Counted from the first letter of the stretch, positions 23,577 through 37,000 are shown. The stretch: DNA of 64,000 nucleotides from Iris pallida (GCA_029216955.1 JANAVB010010791.1:902685-966684), one strand, 5' to 3'. Translations and numbers: made by a program. The notes: a model not told the origin generated them from the letters alone.

Positions 23577-25713
23577 ATACGGGGTGCCGATGAGTCTATC
23601 AGCAAGCAAAGAGCACGCAAAGCCATAGATTGGGTAAGGTATAATCTTGAAGATTTTGACGAGTTGATTCGAATGAACTAGAAATGATGTGCATCGGATT
23701 AGGATTGCGCATGTATGAAATGTAAATGATTATGTAGATAGATTGAATCGAGAGAAAGTTAAGGTGTAATGAATGGATGACTCAGTCGATGAATCGATAT
23801 GAATTGTATATAAAAGTTTGCACGATTGGAAGATAGCGTGCCTAAAATGATTTGAATATACAAGAATGACTCTAAGGATCTGGGATAAATGTTGCTCGAT
23901 AATTTGAGTTAGCATAGAACAATGTGATTTGAGGAAATATGTTGCATGATGACATAAGATATACAGATAAACATACGTGATTTTGAGTTTCAACAAATTG
24001 ATCATATAACTAGTTCGAGAGATAATGATCGAATTTGATCTTGAATATCGAGGAGATTGTGGTAATCCAGTTCGAATGATAGCATCTACTGTACGACTCA
24101 GAGTTCAATGCAAATGATGATCGTCAGGTTATGTACATCATTGATGGTATTGAGGTATATTAAAAATCGATGTGCGATAACTCGAGGGTACTCTAATTCG
24201 AAGAATGATGATCGTGTAAAATATTATTATTTCGATGGATGCTATGCTTGGGCTTTTGATAGAAATGAATGTTTTGAAGAAAAGAAAGTGTCTTAAATGT
24301 TCGGTGATAACCACAACATCGATGTTCCTGTCTTATGCGAATGCAACTCCAGTCTCGCACATGCATCATGCCGGATTTGGACGATCATTCTGCCGGAGCG
24401 CTGGCATGGTAATTCATATCCAGCGGAGATGATCAAACCTGCGGGAGATCTGGGCATGGCAATTGGATGATTTTGACTTGTGGTTTGATGCGAAGGTGAA
24501 TTCGATGATTATTTAGACTTGTTATTGACGAGAAAGTAAGTTTGAGGATTGAGTAGATCCAATGTGCATATCGAGAATAAATTATTCTAGACATAAAGCA
24601 AGAGTTACGTTCCGATGAGGACGATTATCCTGCGGAAGCATTAGCCTGTTATTTTATGTCCAACATGGATAATCAGACTTGCGAGAGATTTGGGACGTGA
24701 CATATTGCTATTCTAGAAGACCTTGTGATCAAATACATAAATTGTGATAAGCGACTTAGGGAATATGGTATGAGAATTATGGTTTAGTAACAAATTGTGT
24801 CGTAGCGTGCTTGACTTGGGTAGGATGGATAGATGGATTATATCGAACATGTTTGAAGAGATAGACTATGTGAATTGCTAGTCGGACATGCGATAGTGAT
24901 ACGCAGAGGATTTAGGGTAGCAGAACTTACCATAGGATGGCTTTGCTGAATGACTTAGACCCCTTGAACTAAGTGTTGCAAATGCGAATAGAGAAATCTA
25001 TGCTCGAAGTTTAGAAATCGAAATGATGCAAGCTTGGGTAGAAAGCCTCGTACTATCAACTTTGGTTTGACCTTAGGAATGGGGGTCAGTGTTGATATTA
25101 TTGTTTGGAAATGGTGATTCCAATACTTACGTTGACTTTAGCCTGGAGAGATGGCCTAGCGATTAGGCAAGACATCTCTGCTTCGAGAGGTAGCATCGGT
25201 ATGATTGATTTCAGGATTGATAGGATGAATCAATTATGTGGAATTGGATTCACTATCATGAGGCTCGGTTGAAATGTATATATTTCGGGAATGCCTTAAA
25301 TATGTGCACGATCCAACTAACCGATACACTGAATTCAAGTGAGACTAAGGGAACAGGACGACATCGAGGATTTTGAGATCGTGAGTTCGCAAAACAAAAT
25401 ATTGATGGTAGTGCAATCGTTGGATTTGAAAAGAACTTGAATATTGATTAAGGCATTGCTGCAAGTCAGGTTTCGAGATTAATTAAGGAGGAGTAACACT
25501 GGATTTTGACTATGATATGATGAGTATAAGTTATCCCAAGTTGCGATATAGTTGTTCGATGTGAAAAATAACTAAAGCACGAGCGTGCCTCGTATTGAAG
25601 AAACACATAGGAGGACGTGTGCGAGAGTCATTGAAATGTTGAATTGAGTGATAAGTTGATGAGTGTGCACTCAGTAAGTTTCGAGGACGAAACTTTTTCT
25701 GAGTGGTGTCTAA
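23577..25713. other. Unresolved AT-rich stretch with an internal duplication
   Basis: No coding region is supported. Two imperfect copies of a block of about 95 bases occur at 24370-24466 and 24610-24706; both contain 'ggacgat' and a 'gcg(a/g)gagat' stretch, and the second ends in an LTR-like gggacgtgaca. The last part (about 25678-25700) carries 'tttcgaggacgaaac', the signature before a chromovirus 3' LTR. I infer decayed interior of the element whose 3' LTR follows. Confidence 0.4.
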
Positions 25714-27965
25714 TGTAATGTCCCATCCCGCTTAGTTAAACCGGAGGATTCAAAATGCCAACGGCGTTTGGACTTAGCCATACAACGGCTTGCTTGAAGT
25801 CTCGCTCGGTAGAGGCGACTGCTCGCTCAGGTGGGTGGCTTTAGTGAACTTACCTTAGCTTGGCATTTATACTAATAAAATGAAAGTTTTCAACTGCACA
25901 AGTAGGCTTGATAATAAAAGAGACGAATCTACATAACTAAGGAAATAATGTCAGTTGAGTTTGATTGAGTTAGAATATGAAAAGGTCCCACGGTCTACTT
26001 AGAAGTGTTGCACGACGTGCTTTCAAAATGACACTCGATCCTTTGTCTCGTGGCTTGGGAGAAAGAATGTTGGTCTATGTGCCACAAGGCTATGAACTTA
26101 GCATAGTCATTGGTGTCGCACGTATAAATGCTTGATAAAGTATGCACTGTTCAACCGTCCAATGCTTAGCATAGCAAAAGTGTCCCACAAGCCTCAATAC
26201 ATGTTTCTACGGTACAAGGCTTGGCATAGCCTTTGCTCGTTCCACGGATTAAGTTGTTGCACGATTGAATTAGACAAAAGTTATGTCGGGCTATCGAAGT
26301 CATAACAAGCACTGTCCCAGGAATTATGCGGTTGTTATAGCCACATAGTCCTACGATCTTAAGGCTCGTCATAAAGTATGACTTAGGTGGTAGTGTCGTA
26401 TAGAACACAAATTGGTTTAAGGCATGAGCCATGGTTGATTCAAATTGAGTTTGGCCAGAGGGCTATCAAATAGTCGTTCCTGAGTTAAGTAAATAATATG
26501 GTAACATAAAAAAAATACTAGCGACCGTGGTTCATCGAGGCGGTCTCAAATACTGGGAGTCTCTAACGTAGTGCTGAAAAGACGATAACACTAGAAAAAA
26601 ATGACTGTATAAGATGGTAGTTCGAGTCGAGTCTTGTATGGTCATTGGACAACTTGTGCACAAGGAAAAAGTTTCCTCGGAACGACCAACCTGGGGCCAC
26701 AGGATCGTTCCGGCCTAGGAAGAAACACGGTATAGCCAAGCTGGGAGTACCACTCAGGTTATTCGGGAACTTTCAGTGGGGCTCGCTACTTGTGCTGAAA
26801 GGATCACCGAATAGCAAAGCTATAAGTCCAGGATAGCTTGTGGTGCTAGTGACTATTTTATATAGATGAGTCGGCATATTAGCGGCGATCCGCGTGCATG
26901 CCTTTGGATTGAGTCGAGTATTGTGTGCATGGTACCAATGAGTCAAGTTGAATATGTGTACGATTTACAACACAATATTTGGGCCTAAGATTTGGCTGTA
27001 ACGAAGACACCGTGCTTCGGCACGAGATATGGCGTCGAGTATTAAGTCGTTGGCACAAAGTTGCATAAGTCAAATTTGAGTCATTTCGAGTTAAATTAAG
27101 AAAGACCGTAAGGCAATATGGTTAAGTCGCATTGAGTTGCGAGGCACGGCCTCAAGATGGATACACAAATAGATCTCATAGCACGACCACGATGTTTGCA
27201 CAATGGACTTGTAGCACGGTTACATAAAAATTGGGTACTATTACGTAGTTGCTTCTCTAAGTATAAGCCAAAAAGGCAAGCATGAGTCGGTAAGCAAATA
27301 TTATTAGCACGATGATGGTCTAAAGACACAAACAAGCCATGAGTCTATGTCCTAAAATCGATCCTAAGGTAAGAAAATAAAGACAATCACAAAGGGATTA
27401 TGTTGCACAAATTAAATAAATGTGTTGGTTTTGTATGGGTGGGCGAGGAGCTCACACCACCAGTACAGTTGTGTACTGACACCCACACAATTTTCATGTG
27501 CAGTCACCGGTAGAAGATCGTTTGGTGCGGAGCTCGCTTGGATGCGTCGAGTCATGGAGTTCCTTGGCATTTTGAGGCGTATGACTGCACAGAGTCAGAA
27601 CTTATACGGAATATAATGTATGGACATCGCCTATCTGAAGTATCCACTGGCTCATAAATTGTATTGAGAGATGAGAGGGAGCAGAGCGACTTGTAATCAG
27701 AGAGAAAAGTGAGGTTGAGTGATTGTAATCTTGGCTTCACACATTTGTAATTTTATTTCATGTATCAATAAAAGAATCTAATTTTATTTCAATACTTATG
27801 TTGCCTTTTTCATTCAATGCTTTTGCTTGGGACTTCTGTGCGATGACCTCGTTGTAAGCTGTTGTAATCGGCCGTTATGGAACTTGCCTACGTGAGCGCA
27901 ACCTAGGCTCACGCGGCATCACACCTTAGCGAGGACGATCACTCCTCCAAGAGCGGGACGTGACA
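25714..27965 (+). repeat. Gypsy LTR, probably the 3' LTR of a decayed plus-strand element
   Basis: Starts tgtaatgtcccatcccgc and ends gagcgggacgtgaca; the two ends form an imperfect inverted repeat. The upstream 'tttcgaggacgaaac' places an element interior on its left, hence 3' LTR. The flanks (tctaa and gtgag) do not match, so it is not a clean solo LTR. ORFs inside are short and unrecognised. Confidence 0.65.
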
Positions 27966-28025
27966 GTGAGCCCTAGGACGGAAGAAGCTATTGGGTCTCT
28001 AGGGTATAACGGGTCACCAGGATCA

Positions 28026-28069
<44 letters not shown>
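27966..28069. repeat. Spacer with (AT)n run before the LINE
   Basis: A short non-coding stretch followed by an AT dinucleotide run (28029-28067) directly before the LINE ORF1 ATG. It may be the remains of the LINE 5' UTR. Confidence 0.5.
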
Positions 28070-28071
<2 letters not shown>

Positions 28072-29566
28072 GGAGAGCACGGAGAAAGAACGCGACGACG
28101 GCTCTGCTGAAAACTCCAGGGAATCTCTAACAATGAAAGAAGGCACGACCTTAGAGGAAGAATTCCCTCATCTTCAAATCAGAGAAGCTGATGGTGGCTG
28201 GACCAATATTGTTAGGAAGAAACGAGGAGGACCTACAGCTCAAAGCAACGGAAGACACTCCTCTAATCACTCGATAGGTCAGTCGGTGGTTCCAACCCCT
28301 GCTACGTCGCCATCCAATGGAGGTACCAGATCAGGAAGAAAAAGGGGAGACTATATGAACCATTCTAAGTTTGTGTAGCTCGTACTCCTATTGCTAAAGT
28401 CATCTGACATAATACTGCTACCTCACCCCAAGTTGTTCAAGGAAATGCCATGTAGATTACTCGCCCAGCGACTCAACCTTCGGTGTCGTGGGCAGACCTA
28501 TGTAAGGGATCCTATACAGAGATGGAGAACACAATTGCTTTCGTCCCACCTGTGGTCAGAAAGAAGGAGAAGATGGCCGCCATCTCGACGGACGACCTGT
28601 GTGAGACATTAGATTACTGGCAGAACACACTCATTACATACTAGGAAACAAGTCGTTCTATACGAGCACCTGCGTGCATTTGCTATGAGAGTTTGGAAAC
28701 CAATTGGGAGTATGGATATCTTCGCTAGGGAGAACGGGTTCTTCTTCCTGAAGTTTTGCCTTTAAGAGGACAAGGATAGGATCTTGCAAGGATGCCCTTG
28801 GACTTTCAATGGTCGCCTAGTTGTGTTGAAAGAATGGAATCGACGTACAAACTTTGAACGGGATCGCCTCACAAGTGTTCATGTGTGGATTCGCCTTTCT
28901 TACCTTCCTCCACAACTTTGGGGTGCCTCCTCCATTATGAAGATTGTCAGCATTGTGGGCAACCCTCTACGCATGGACGCTTCTACTGCCCGACGGCTGA
29001 GACTAGCCTACGCTAGATGTTTTATAAAAATTGATGCCAAAGAAAGCCTGCCAAACAAGGTATGTGTTCTTCCTCCCGATGGTACCAAAATATACCAGGA
29101 AATTGAATATGAATGGGTGCCACCCAAATGTGAATCATGCCACTGCTTCAGACACATAATCCAGAACTGCCCTGCCACAAGAGAAGGAGAAAGAACATGT
29201 GAAGAAATGCATACTGATCAAGCTACCATTTATTCTGAGCCTACTTCTGGTCATGACACAGAAGTTATCATGGAAGATCCTCACAGTGGATCCCCAAACA
29301 ATCACAACGCTACCTTATGTTATCCTGGGTAAGAGACCTAGCTACCCAACTGCCCATTATCTTACACTTGCGCTCCCGAATCCCTTTGCTCTAGTTCCTT
29401 CATCGGTTACTCAGCGCATCATCACTTTTGAGAGTGGAAGCTCCTTTGGAGACATAGAGAGAAGAGCATGAGGGCCTGGAAAGAAAGCCAAGAAGAAAGG
29501 CACAGGCACTAGTAACAAGCAACCTGATACTACTCCAACCAAGAAGAAAGACACAGACACAGACAC
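28070..29566 (+). pseudogene. L1-type LINE ORF1 (DUF4283-like, zinc knuckle), broken
   Basis: Plant L1 ORF1 encodes an RNA-binding protein that coats LINE RNA. The ATG at 28070 opens 102 codons of charged N-terminus with the 'GGWTNIVRKK' motif, ending at 28376-28378. Pieces continue in other frames (28391-28760, with stops). They lead to the DUF4283-type domain in 28784-29332: GCPWTFNGRLVVLKEW, VHVWIRLSYLPPQLW, and a CCHC-like knuckle CESCHCFRHIIQNC in which the usual Gly is absent. The tail is Lys/Asp/Thr rich. The LINE then breaks at about 29566 and resumes at 48795, where a minus-strand gypsy fragment had inserted. Confidence 0.85.
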
Positions 29567-29843
29567 CTAGCCTCGACGCTGCTGGTGCTGGTGGTGCCGG
29601 TGGTGCTGGCGGAGCTGGTGGAGCTGGCTCCCTGACTCGGAGCACGTCCATGATCGTAGCTCGGAACTGCGTGGCTTGGTGGTTTTATGCCTCCATGAAC
29701 TGCTGGAACATGGAGATCATCTGGGTACCGTCGAATGTCATCGTCGGAGGAAGCGGCTAAGGTGGAGGAGGAGGCGGTGGAAGATGCACCTGCGCATCGG
29801 GTGCAGGCTGCTCTCTAGTCCCAGCGTTCTTCGTGGCGACCAT
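29567..29843 (-). pseudogene. gag: gypsy gag N-terminal fragment
   Basis: On the minus strand an ATG at 29843 follows a pyrimidine-rich 'tattttctattacagg'. It opens a Pro-rich sequence (PPPPPPP, then TMTFDGTQMISMFQQF) much like the start of other plant chromovirus gag genes. Two in-frame stops fall within the first 70 codons. The frame runs through repeated 'PAPPAPPAP' and then into antisense LINE sequence at about 29567, so capsid and nucleocapsid parts are absent. Confidence 0.65.
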
Positions 29844-30061
29844 CCTGTAATAGAAAATAAATGGTTGATTGCTATGTCCTAGAAAATCATAAACCAACCA
29901 AGAAAATCATAAGTAAAATCAAATTTAAATATTAATAACCATATCCATTTCCCACGGATCCTATGTTGTAATAAGTTTTTCTTAGCTTCGCTGGTCCTCC
30001 AATAGCACTTTATAGCCTAAGTGCCATTAGGACAGACCTGCATGTTCCACCAGTAAAAATA

Positions 30062-32596
30062 TGTCACGACCCGCTCCCGAATAATCGGACACGAGTCGGA
30101 CACGCCCAGCCTTCATCGATGGACACGACGAAGTAAGCTGTACAATACTAAAGAAAACTCCAAGTCACAATGTAATGTAAACAATCACAGAATCTATAAA
30201 CGTCCCAGAAAGATCACCAATATCTATCAATCAAATTATACAATGTCATCCGGAGACAAATCTGATAAAATAAAAATATACAATGATAAAATATAAATAC
30301 AATATCCCGAAATGAAAACAATAAACTATATCCTGCAATCTCCATAATACCATCATGCTCCATATGGCCTCAAGCACCTGCAACGTGTCCTGTCAGGAAA
30401 GAGCAAAGTACAACCCCGACAAGAACAATATACAATGTAATCTGAACTACAGAGTACAAGGTGAAACTAGAATACGATAGCTGAAAATGAAACTATGGTA
30501 CCAAAAGTAAAATGCAAAACTGAAAACAATGAACACGATAATCAATATGCAAAGACAATGAACACGGCAATCAATGAACAATACGATGAACACGATAATC
30601 AATGCAAGTGTGACCTTTTTGAAATATTAACCAAATGTATGACCGGCTTAAAGACCACAATCCAAAATCAATCCACAATCAATTAATTCTATAAGGTGCG
30701 GCTTAATCGTACGTCAAGTGTACGATTAGGCTATCCATAATACCTATGTTGGGTGTGGTCACACAAAAGTTAATATTTCCCCCAATCCCCACAATAAACA
30801 ATGACTCACAATGCAATGACGAACAAGGACGATGCAATCGTGTGTATCACATGTCCGGTATGAGAACATGACACATGAATGTAAGACAGAAAGACAAAGT
30901 AAAAGGTCGAGTCGGTGTACTAGCCTCGCTTTGGAAGCACGGGAGTAGTACTGCATGGATGTTCACCTGGTATTTGGTACAAGTTTGTTAGGGTTTGAAT
31001 TAATGACAGTTAACTAAATATTTCTAATATTTATAGGCAAAACTAGCTAACAATGCTTTTGAAAATATATAATGTAGCCTAATCAAAATAATACTTTTAA
31101 GCTATATATATATATAATAAAGTAATAATTTTAGAAAATACTAGAACATTTTGCTAGCAAAAATATTTAACAAAATTAAACCAAATATTTACTAACTATC
31201 AACTAGAATAAATACTAATTATTTATTAATGCTAATAAGATAACTATTATTTATATCAAAATATTTTAAAACCATAAATGCTAACCACATTTATATATAT
31301 AATATATATATTTAAAATATCTTAGCTTATTTATTTAGAAATAAATTGACAATTTAGAATTTATCTTTTTTACAAGAGTAGTATAACAAAACATACTAAT
31401 TACATGCAACTATACTAGCTAGTAAAACATGCTCTCAACAATAATACTAGCCAGAAGGCTTAACAGGCCCAAGCCTCATAAATATGATTTAGTAAAGAAG
31501 TATTGTTTTAACTATCTAATTTGAAAACAAGGTTAAATTACTAATAAATAGTACTTTTCAAATACATTACTAAATGATAGTTAACATTTCTAACAAAATT
31601 ACTAATAGTGACAAGAAAATAATACTCATAATTAATGACAATATTAGCTATGGATACCATTATCAGGAATAGAAATAACCTACTGAACCCAAGTCTTACT
31701 TCTTGCATTTCCCACTTGCCCGACCTATATTGGCCCAAGCCCAACTACTCACTGCTGCTGCTAAAATATTATTTCTTTTATTCTATTAAGTAGCAACCCA
31801 CTGCCACAGCCCGAACACCCAGGCCCAAACCCAGCGCAACAATCTGACCCAAAATTATACATATATTAATCTATTAACCATAGCCCAGCTATATAATATA
31901 ATATAGTGACTCTTAGTTCACATATTCACTCAGCAGCCCAAGTCAAGAAAAAAACCGCTCGGCCCACTCTAATCAAGTAAAACCCTGACCCAATCTTCTC
32001 TCTCCTTCCATTCTCCACTTCTAGCCGACACAAAAATCCCATTCTCCCACTTCGTCTTCTTCCTCTAGCTCAGTTTAGGAAACCCTAACCCTAAACAATT
32101 CATTTTTCTTCCCTACTTCTCTCACTGAAATCCCTATGGAAACCCTAATCTAGCACTCTTCCTTCATCTCTCTTAGTCTCACTCCAGCCTGAAACCCTAA
32201 TCCAAGATTCCAGCTTCTTCCTCTTCACTCGGCTAGAAAACCCTATCTCTAGGTTATTCCTCTCTTCATAACCAACACAAACCCTAGATCCTAGGTTTCC
32301 TTCTCCATCTTCCCCAAACCGACATCAAAATCCTAAAAGAAGAAACATGGCGAGAAGCTATAAAGACAAAGGGGATAGAGAGGAAGCCTACCCCGGCGAC
32401 GTCCGCGAAAGAGATCCAACCACGACGGATCTGGTGATGGCTTCGAGTAGATCCGGCTGCTTGGACGGCGAGATCCGGCTCCAGACGCTGTTGGCGTATC
32501 GTGGCGGCGATTCCCAGCTCCTCCGATGGTGGCTCGAACTGCGAGGCACTGCGGCTCAAGGATCGAAGGGTCGGATGCGGTCCACGAGTGGCACAG
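30062..32596 (-). repeat. LTR of the truncated minus-strand gypsy, left piece (U5 side)
   Basis: Starts tgtcacgacccgctcccg on the plus strand, the reverse complement of an LTR end. The stretch 30062-30990 keeps U5 landmarks shared with the other LTRs ('gtcaggaaagagcaaagta' near 30389). From 31000 to 32350 it is AT-rich, then carries many 'gccca' motifs, a TATA-like run (31890-31905) and five AAACCCTA telo-box motifs (32090-32290). These read like a promoter and leader on the plus strand, opposite to the LTR. The 84-codon ORF at 32347 is unrecognised and not called. Confidence 0.6.
32592..32596. repeat. TSD of the solo LTR (cacag), left copy
   Basis: Matches 41596-41600 exactly and bounds the tgtagcctccc ... 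gtcgtgaca LTR. Confidence 0.85.
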
Positions 32597-33232
32597 TGTA
32601 GCCTCCCTTCCCGAAAATTCTTGAAATATTTTTTATTATTAATTATTTAATATAAATGGTGATTTTTTTAGATTTTTATAATTAATTATTTTAATTAATT
32701 ATTACGATAGATTTTTATAATTAATTATTTTAATTAATTAAACTGTTAATTTGTCGTTTGCTTCCTCATCTTGCAAGTCAATTGGTCTCCCAGATTTATT
32801 TTCCAGATTTATTGTTAAGTTGCACAATGTGACAGGAGACTTGGGACTAATCTTTATGAGTGGTAGTTTAGGATAATCTTGTGACTTGTTGATATTTGCA
32901 TCATTTCTTGATTGATAACCTCTGTTCTATTTTTATTGTAACTTCTTTCATGTGCTATCTTTGTTTCTGGAACAGTGGAAGTATTATCTTCAATTGTAAA
33001 ATGAAGACCCCTCTTGCTATAGTCTAGATGGTGCGTTATTGTTGCATGCTATGGTAGAAAACTTGGAATTACTCTTCATGAGTGATAGTTTATGGAGAAT
33101 ATTGCTACTTGCTGATATTTGCAAAAAAAACAACAGCCCAGGCCAAGCCATCACAGGCTAATGCAAACCGAGCCGAGCCCCTTAATTAAACACCCACACC
33201 AGTCCCTCTCGGGCTGCAACCCATTTGTTGGA

Positions 33233-34027
33233 GTGGGTGGGGTTCCCAACCTATGTGGAGAAGACCCCAGAGTGCGACGAGCGCCGTCCGATGTCGGAGA
33301 AGCTCGGGAAGTAGGCGACGGAGTTGCTGTTGTTGCTGCTGGAGCTGCTGGAAGCAGGGGATCCGAGTTCGGGCCGAACTCGATCCCAGGCCGAGTTCTG
33401 GCCGAACTCGGTCTGGCCGTTCCAGGGTTTGGCCAGTAGGTGCTGGTTGCCCTACACAGAGTTTTGGCCGAACTCTGTGTCGTCGGGGGCTGAAGCGGAT
33501 TTCAGGATGAGTTTTCATCATTGGATCTAATCCAACGGTTCAGGATGGTTGCGGGATTAGGAAGTTAAGTTGAGTTTTCTCAACCCTAATTCATTATCGT
33601 ATGATCGCAAGTAAACACAAGTTTGAGAGAGAAGGAGGCAAGAGTGCCATTACAACTTTGGAGAAGAAGACGGAGGATTGAAGGTCGCTGTTCGAAGGAG
33701 ATCGTGTTCGGGTAATCTCTACTCGTCGTTCTCGCTCTTCGTAGCCTTGTAATCATTGTTCTTATCTCTGAGTGTTGTGGGGATCCGATTTGGATCGGGA
33801 GGAGTTTGTAGAGGGTGTAATTCTTCTATTCCATTAGTGGAGGCTTCTCAGGGTTGGACTCCGATCGTCCCGTGGTTTTTTTCCCGCAAGGGTTTCCACG
33901 TCAAAAATTCTCTGTGTCTGCGTGATTGTTTTTATGTGTCTATTTTTGGGTTCGTACGTTGTATTGCTCGGTCCTCTCGCAGGTACTCTCCGGTTTGGGG
34001 AAAGGTTTCCGTGTTTCTTTCCCAACA
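33233..34027 (+). repeat. 5' LTR of the copia element
   Basis: 795 bases, TG...CA. It contains three consecutive palindromes around 'ggccgaactc' at 33364-33382, 33391-33411 and 33456-33478. The only ORFs are short and overlap on both strands, so none is called. Confidence 0.95.
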
Positions 34028-34030
34028 GAG

Positions 34031-34042
34031 TGGTATCAGAGC
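34031..34042 (+). other. Primer binding site, initiator tRNA-Met
   Basis: tggtatcagagc three bases after the LTR end is the standard plant copia site complementary to the 3' end of initiator tRNA-Met. Confidence 0.95.
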
Positions 34043-34091
34043 TTTGGGTTCAAAGGGTGTCAGGAGTTGACAGAGGAACCAGAAAGGAGAG

Positions 34092-37000
34092 ATGGACGCG
34101 AAGCCGGTGCGCATGGTGAACCTTAATGGCACAAACTATCATTATTGGCGGAGCAAGATGAAGGATTTGCTATTTATCAAGAAGCTGCATCTACCTGTGT
34201 TTGCAACCGAGAGGCCCAGTGATAAATCCGAGGAGGACTGGAAGTTCGAGCACATACAGGTGTGTGGGTACATACGGCAGTTTGTTGATGAGAATGTGTA
34301 CAACTACGTTGCCAATATTGAGCACGCGAAGACGTTGTGGGATAAGCTGGAATCCTTGTATGCGAAGAAGACCGGGGTAAACAAGTTGTTCCTGATCCGA
34401 ACGATGATGGGTCTGCGGTACAAGGATGGGGCGTCTATTACGGATCACTTGAGTAATTTCCAGGGCGTGGTTGACCAGCTATCTTCTATGGGAGTCAAGT
34501 TCGACGATGAAGTTCAGGGACTGTGGCTGCTGTGTACATTGCCAGACTCGTGGGAGACCGTACGAGTATCTATGATCGCTTCTGCTCCAGAGGGCGTGGT
34601 CAGTCTGGAGTTTGCCAAGAACGGGGTGTTGAATGAAGAGATGCGGAGACGTTCTCAGGGCACTTCATCTACATCCCACCACTCGGAGGCATTGGTTTCA
34701 GAGAGCCGCAGAAGGGGCAAAAGCAGGGGTCCAGGTGGTGGCAGAGACAAGAGCAGGGGAAAGTCCAAGGGTCGTTACGAGGACTCGGAGTGTTACCATT
34801 GTGGTAAGAAGGGCCATATCAAGCGGAATTGTTTCGCTTGGAAGAGAGAGAAGAAGGGCGACAAGGGAAAGCAAGAAGAGAACACTACAGCGGCGGCCTC
34901 GGTGCATGGAGACAATATGATCATCGTAGGTGATGAGGTCATTACTAACCTCGCCTGCGATGACAATTCTTGGCTGGTGTACTCAGGGGCTTCAGCACAT
35001 GTATCTCACAATAGGGCACTGTTTGCCACTTACACGACAGGCGACTGTGGCGTGTTGAAGATGGGCAATGGAGATGTGTCGAAGGCGGTTGTCATTGGAG
35101 ATGTGCATTTGAGAATGAAGACGGGTGCGGTTCTTGTTCTCAAGGATGTTCGTCATGTCCCTGATATCCGTTTCAACCTGGTGTCGGTTGGAAGGTTGGA
35201 TGACGAGGGATTCTTCAGTCTCTTCGGGAACAGTCAGTGGAAGCTTTCCAGAGGTTCGATGGTGATTGTCAGAGGAAGCAAGAAGTCCGGTCTCTACTAT
35301 ATGGAGGGGAGCGCAGAGGGGGCACAGGAGGTGAACGCAGTCAGTGATGCGTCTACCGAGTTGTGGCACAGGCGGCTCGGCCATATCAGCGAGAAGGGGA
35401 TGAGCTACTTGGTGAACAGAAAAGTGATTCCGGGGCTCAAGTCTACAAAGTTGGAGAAATGCATGCACTGTTTAGCTGGGAAGCAAAATAGGGTATCTTT
35501 CCAAAGTCACCCAAGTTCGAGGAAGCCGGCGTTGCTCGAGTTGATTCACTCGGATGTCTGCGGTCCTATGAAGGTAAAATCTCTTGGTGGTGCTTCTTAC
35601 TTTGTGACTTTTATTGATGACTGTTCCAGGAAGGTTTGGGTCTATGCCTTAAAGACCAAGGATCAGGTGCTGCCTACTTTCAAGGAGTTTCAGGCCTCTG
35701 TTGAAAGGGAGACGGGCAAGAAGTTATTGTGTGTTCGGTCCGACAATGGCGGCGAATACATCGGTCCCTTTGATGCGTATTGCAGAGAGCAAGGGATACG
35801 ACACCAGAAGACTCCGCCAAAGATACCTCAGCTCAATGGTGTAGCGGAGCGCATGAACAGGACACTGATGGAGAGGGTGCGGTGTTTGCTGTCAGAAGCA
35901 AACTTGCCGGGCAGTTATTGGGGTGAGGCTCTTCTCACAGCTGCTTATATTATTAATTTGTCTCCTAGTGCTCCTTTGCAGGGTGATGTGCCTGATAAAG
36001 TATGGTACGACAAAGAGTCGTCATACAGTCACCTGCGGGCGTTTGGTTGTAAAGCCTTCGTGCATGTACCGAAGGACGAGAGGACCAAACTTGAGCCGAA
36101 GACGAGGCGATGCGTCTTTGTCGGCTATGGTCGGGATGAGTTTGGCTATAGACTCTACGACCCAGTGGAAGAAAAGCTCTACAGAAGCAGGGACGTGGTG
36201 TTCGTCGAGGATCAGACCATGACCAACACTCAGGATTCCGAGACGCCTTCTGAGGCTGAGGAATTGCCTGAGTTAGAGTCATTTCGCTTCGAGCAGTTTC
36301 CAGAGGATATCGCAGAGGATCCAGTTATGGGGGAGCCGGTACATGGAGTTGCTCCCAACCTTGATCACCAGCCTGCTGATGGTGGTTAGGGTGTCCCTCA
36401 GGAGGATGAGCATGTCGGAGAGGTAGTTCCTGAAGGGGCGGAGGCTGTCGGTATACAGCCAGCACCAGTGGCTCCACTGAGAAGGAGTGACAGGGATCGT
36501 CGACCATCTACGAGATACTCACCGGATGAGTATGTGCTATTGACTGACGGGGGGGAGCCCGAAAGTTTCACAGAGGCTATGGAAGACGAACACAGGCAGG
36601 AGTGGATGGTGGCTATGCAGGAGGAGATGAGTTCCTTGCACACCAATTCTACTTATGATCTGGTGCGGTTGCCAAAGGGCAAGAAGGCTTTGAAGAATCG
36701 ATGGGTGTTCAGAGTGAAGCAGACGGAAGATGCTACTCGCCCTCGATACAAAGCGAGGCTGGTAGTCAAAGGCTATGGTCAGCGGAAAGGCGTGGATTAT
36801 GATGAAATCTTTTCGCCTGTCGTCAAGCATTCGTCTATCCGGGTGGTGCTAGCATTAGCAGCCAGTTTCGACTTGGAGGTCGAGCAGATGGACGTGAAGA
36901 CGGCATTCCTCCACGGTGATCTTGAGGAGGAGTTGTACATGGAGCAGCCGGAGGGATTCTGTGAGAAGGGCAAGTCATATTTGGTCTGTCGGTTGAGGAA

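Noticed and set aside
31541..31744. Short ORFs in 31500-31750
   Set aside because: AT-rich U3-like DNA; no conservation signal.
32284..32601. Overlapping ORFs on both strands in the GC-rich LTR part
   Set aside because: Neither has a recognisable domain; the region is LTR and cut by an insertion directly after.
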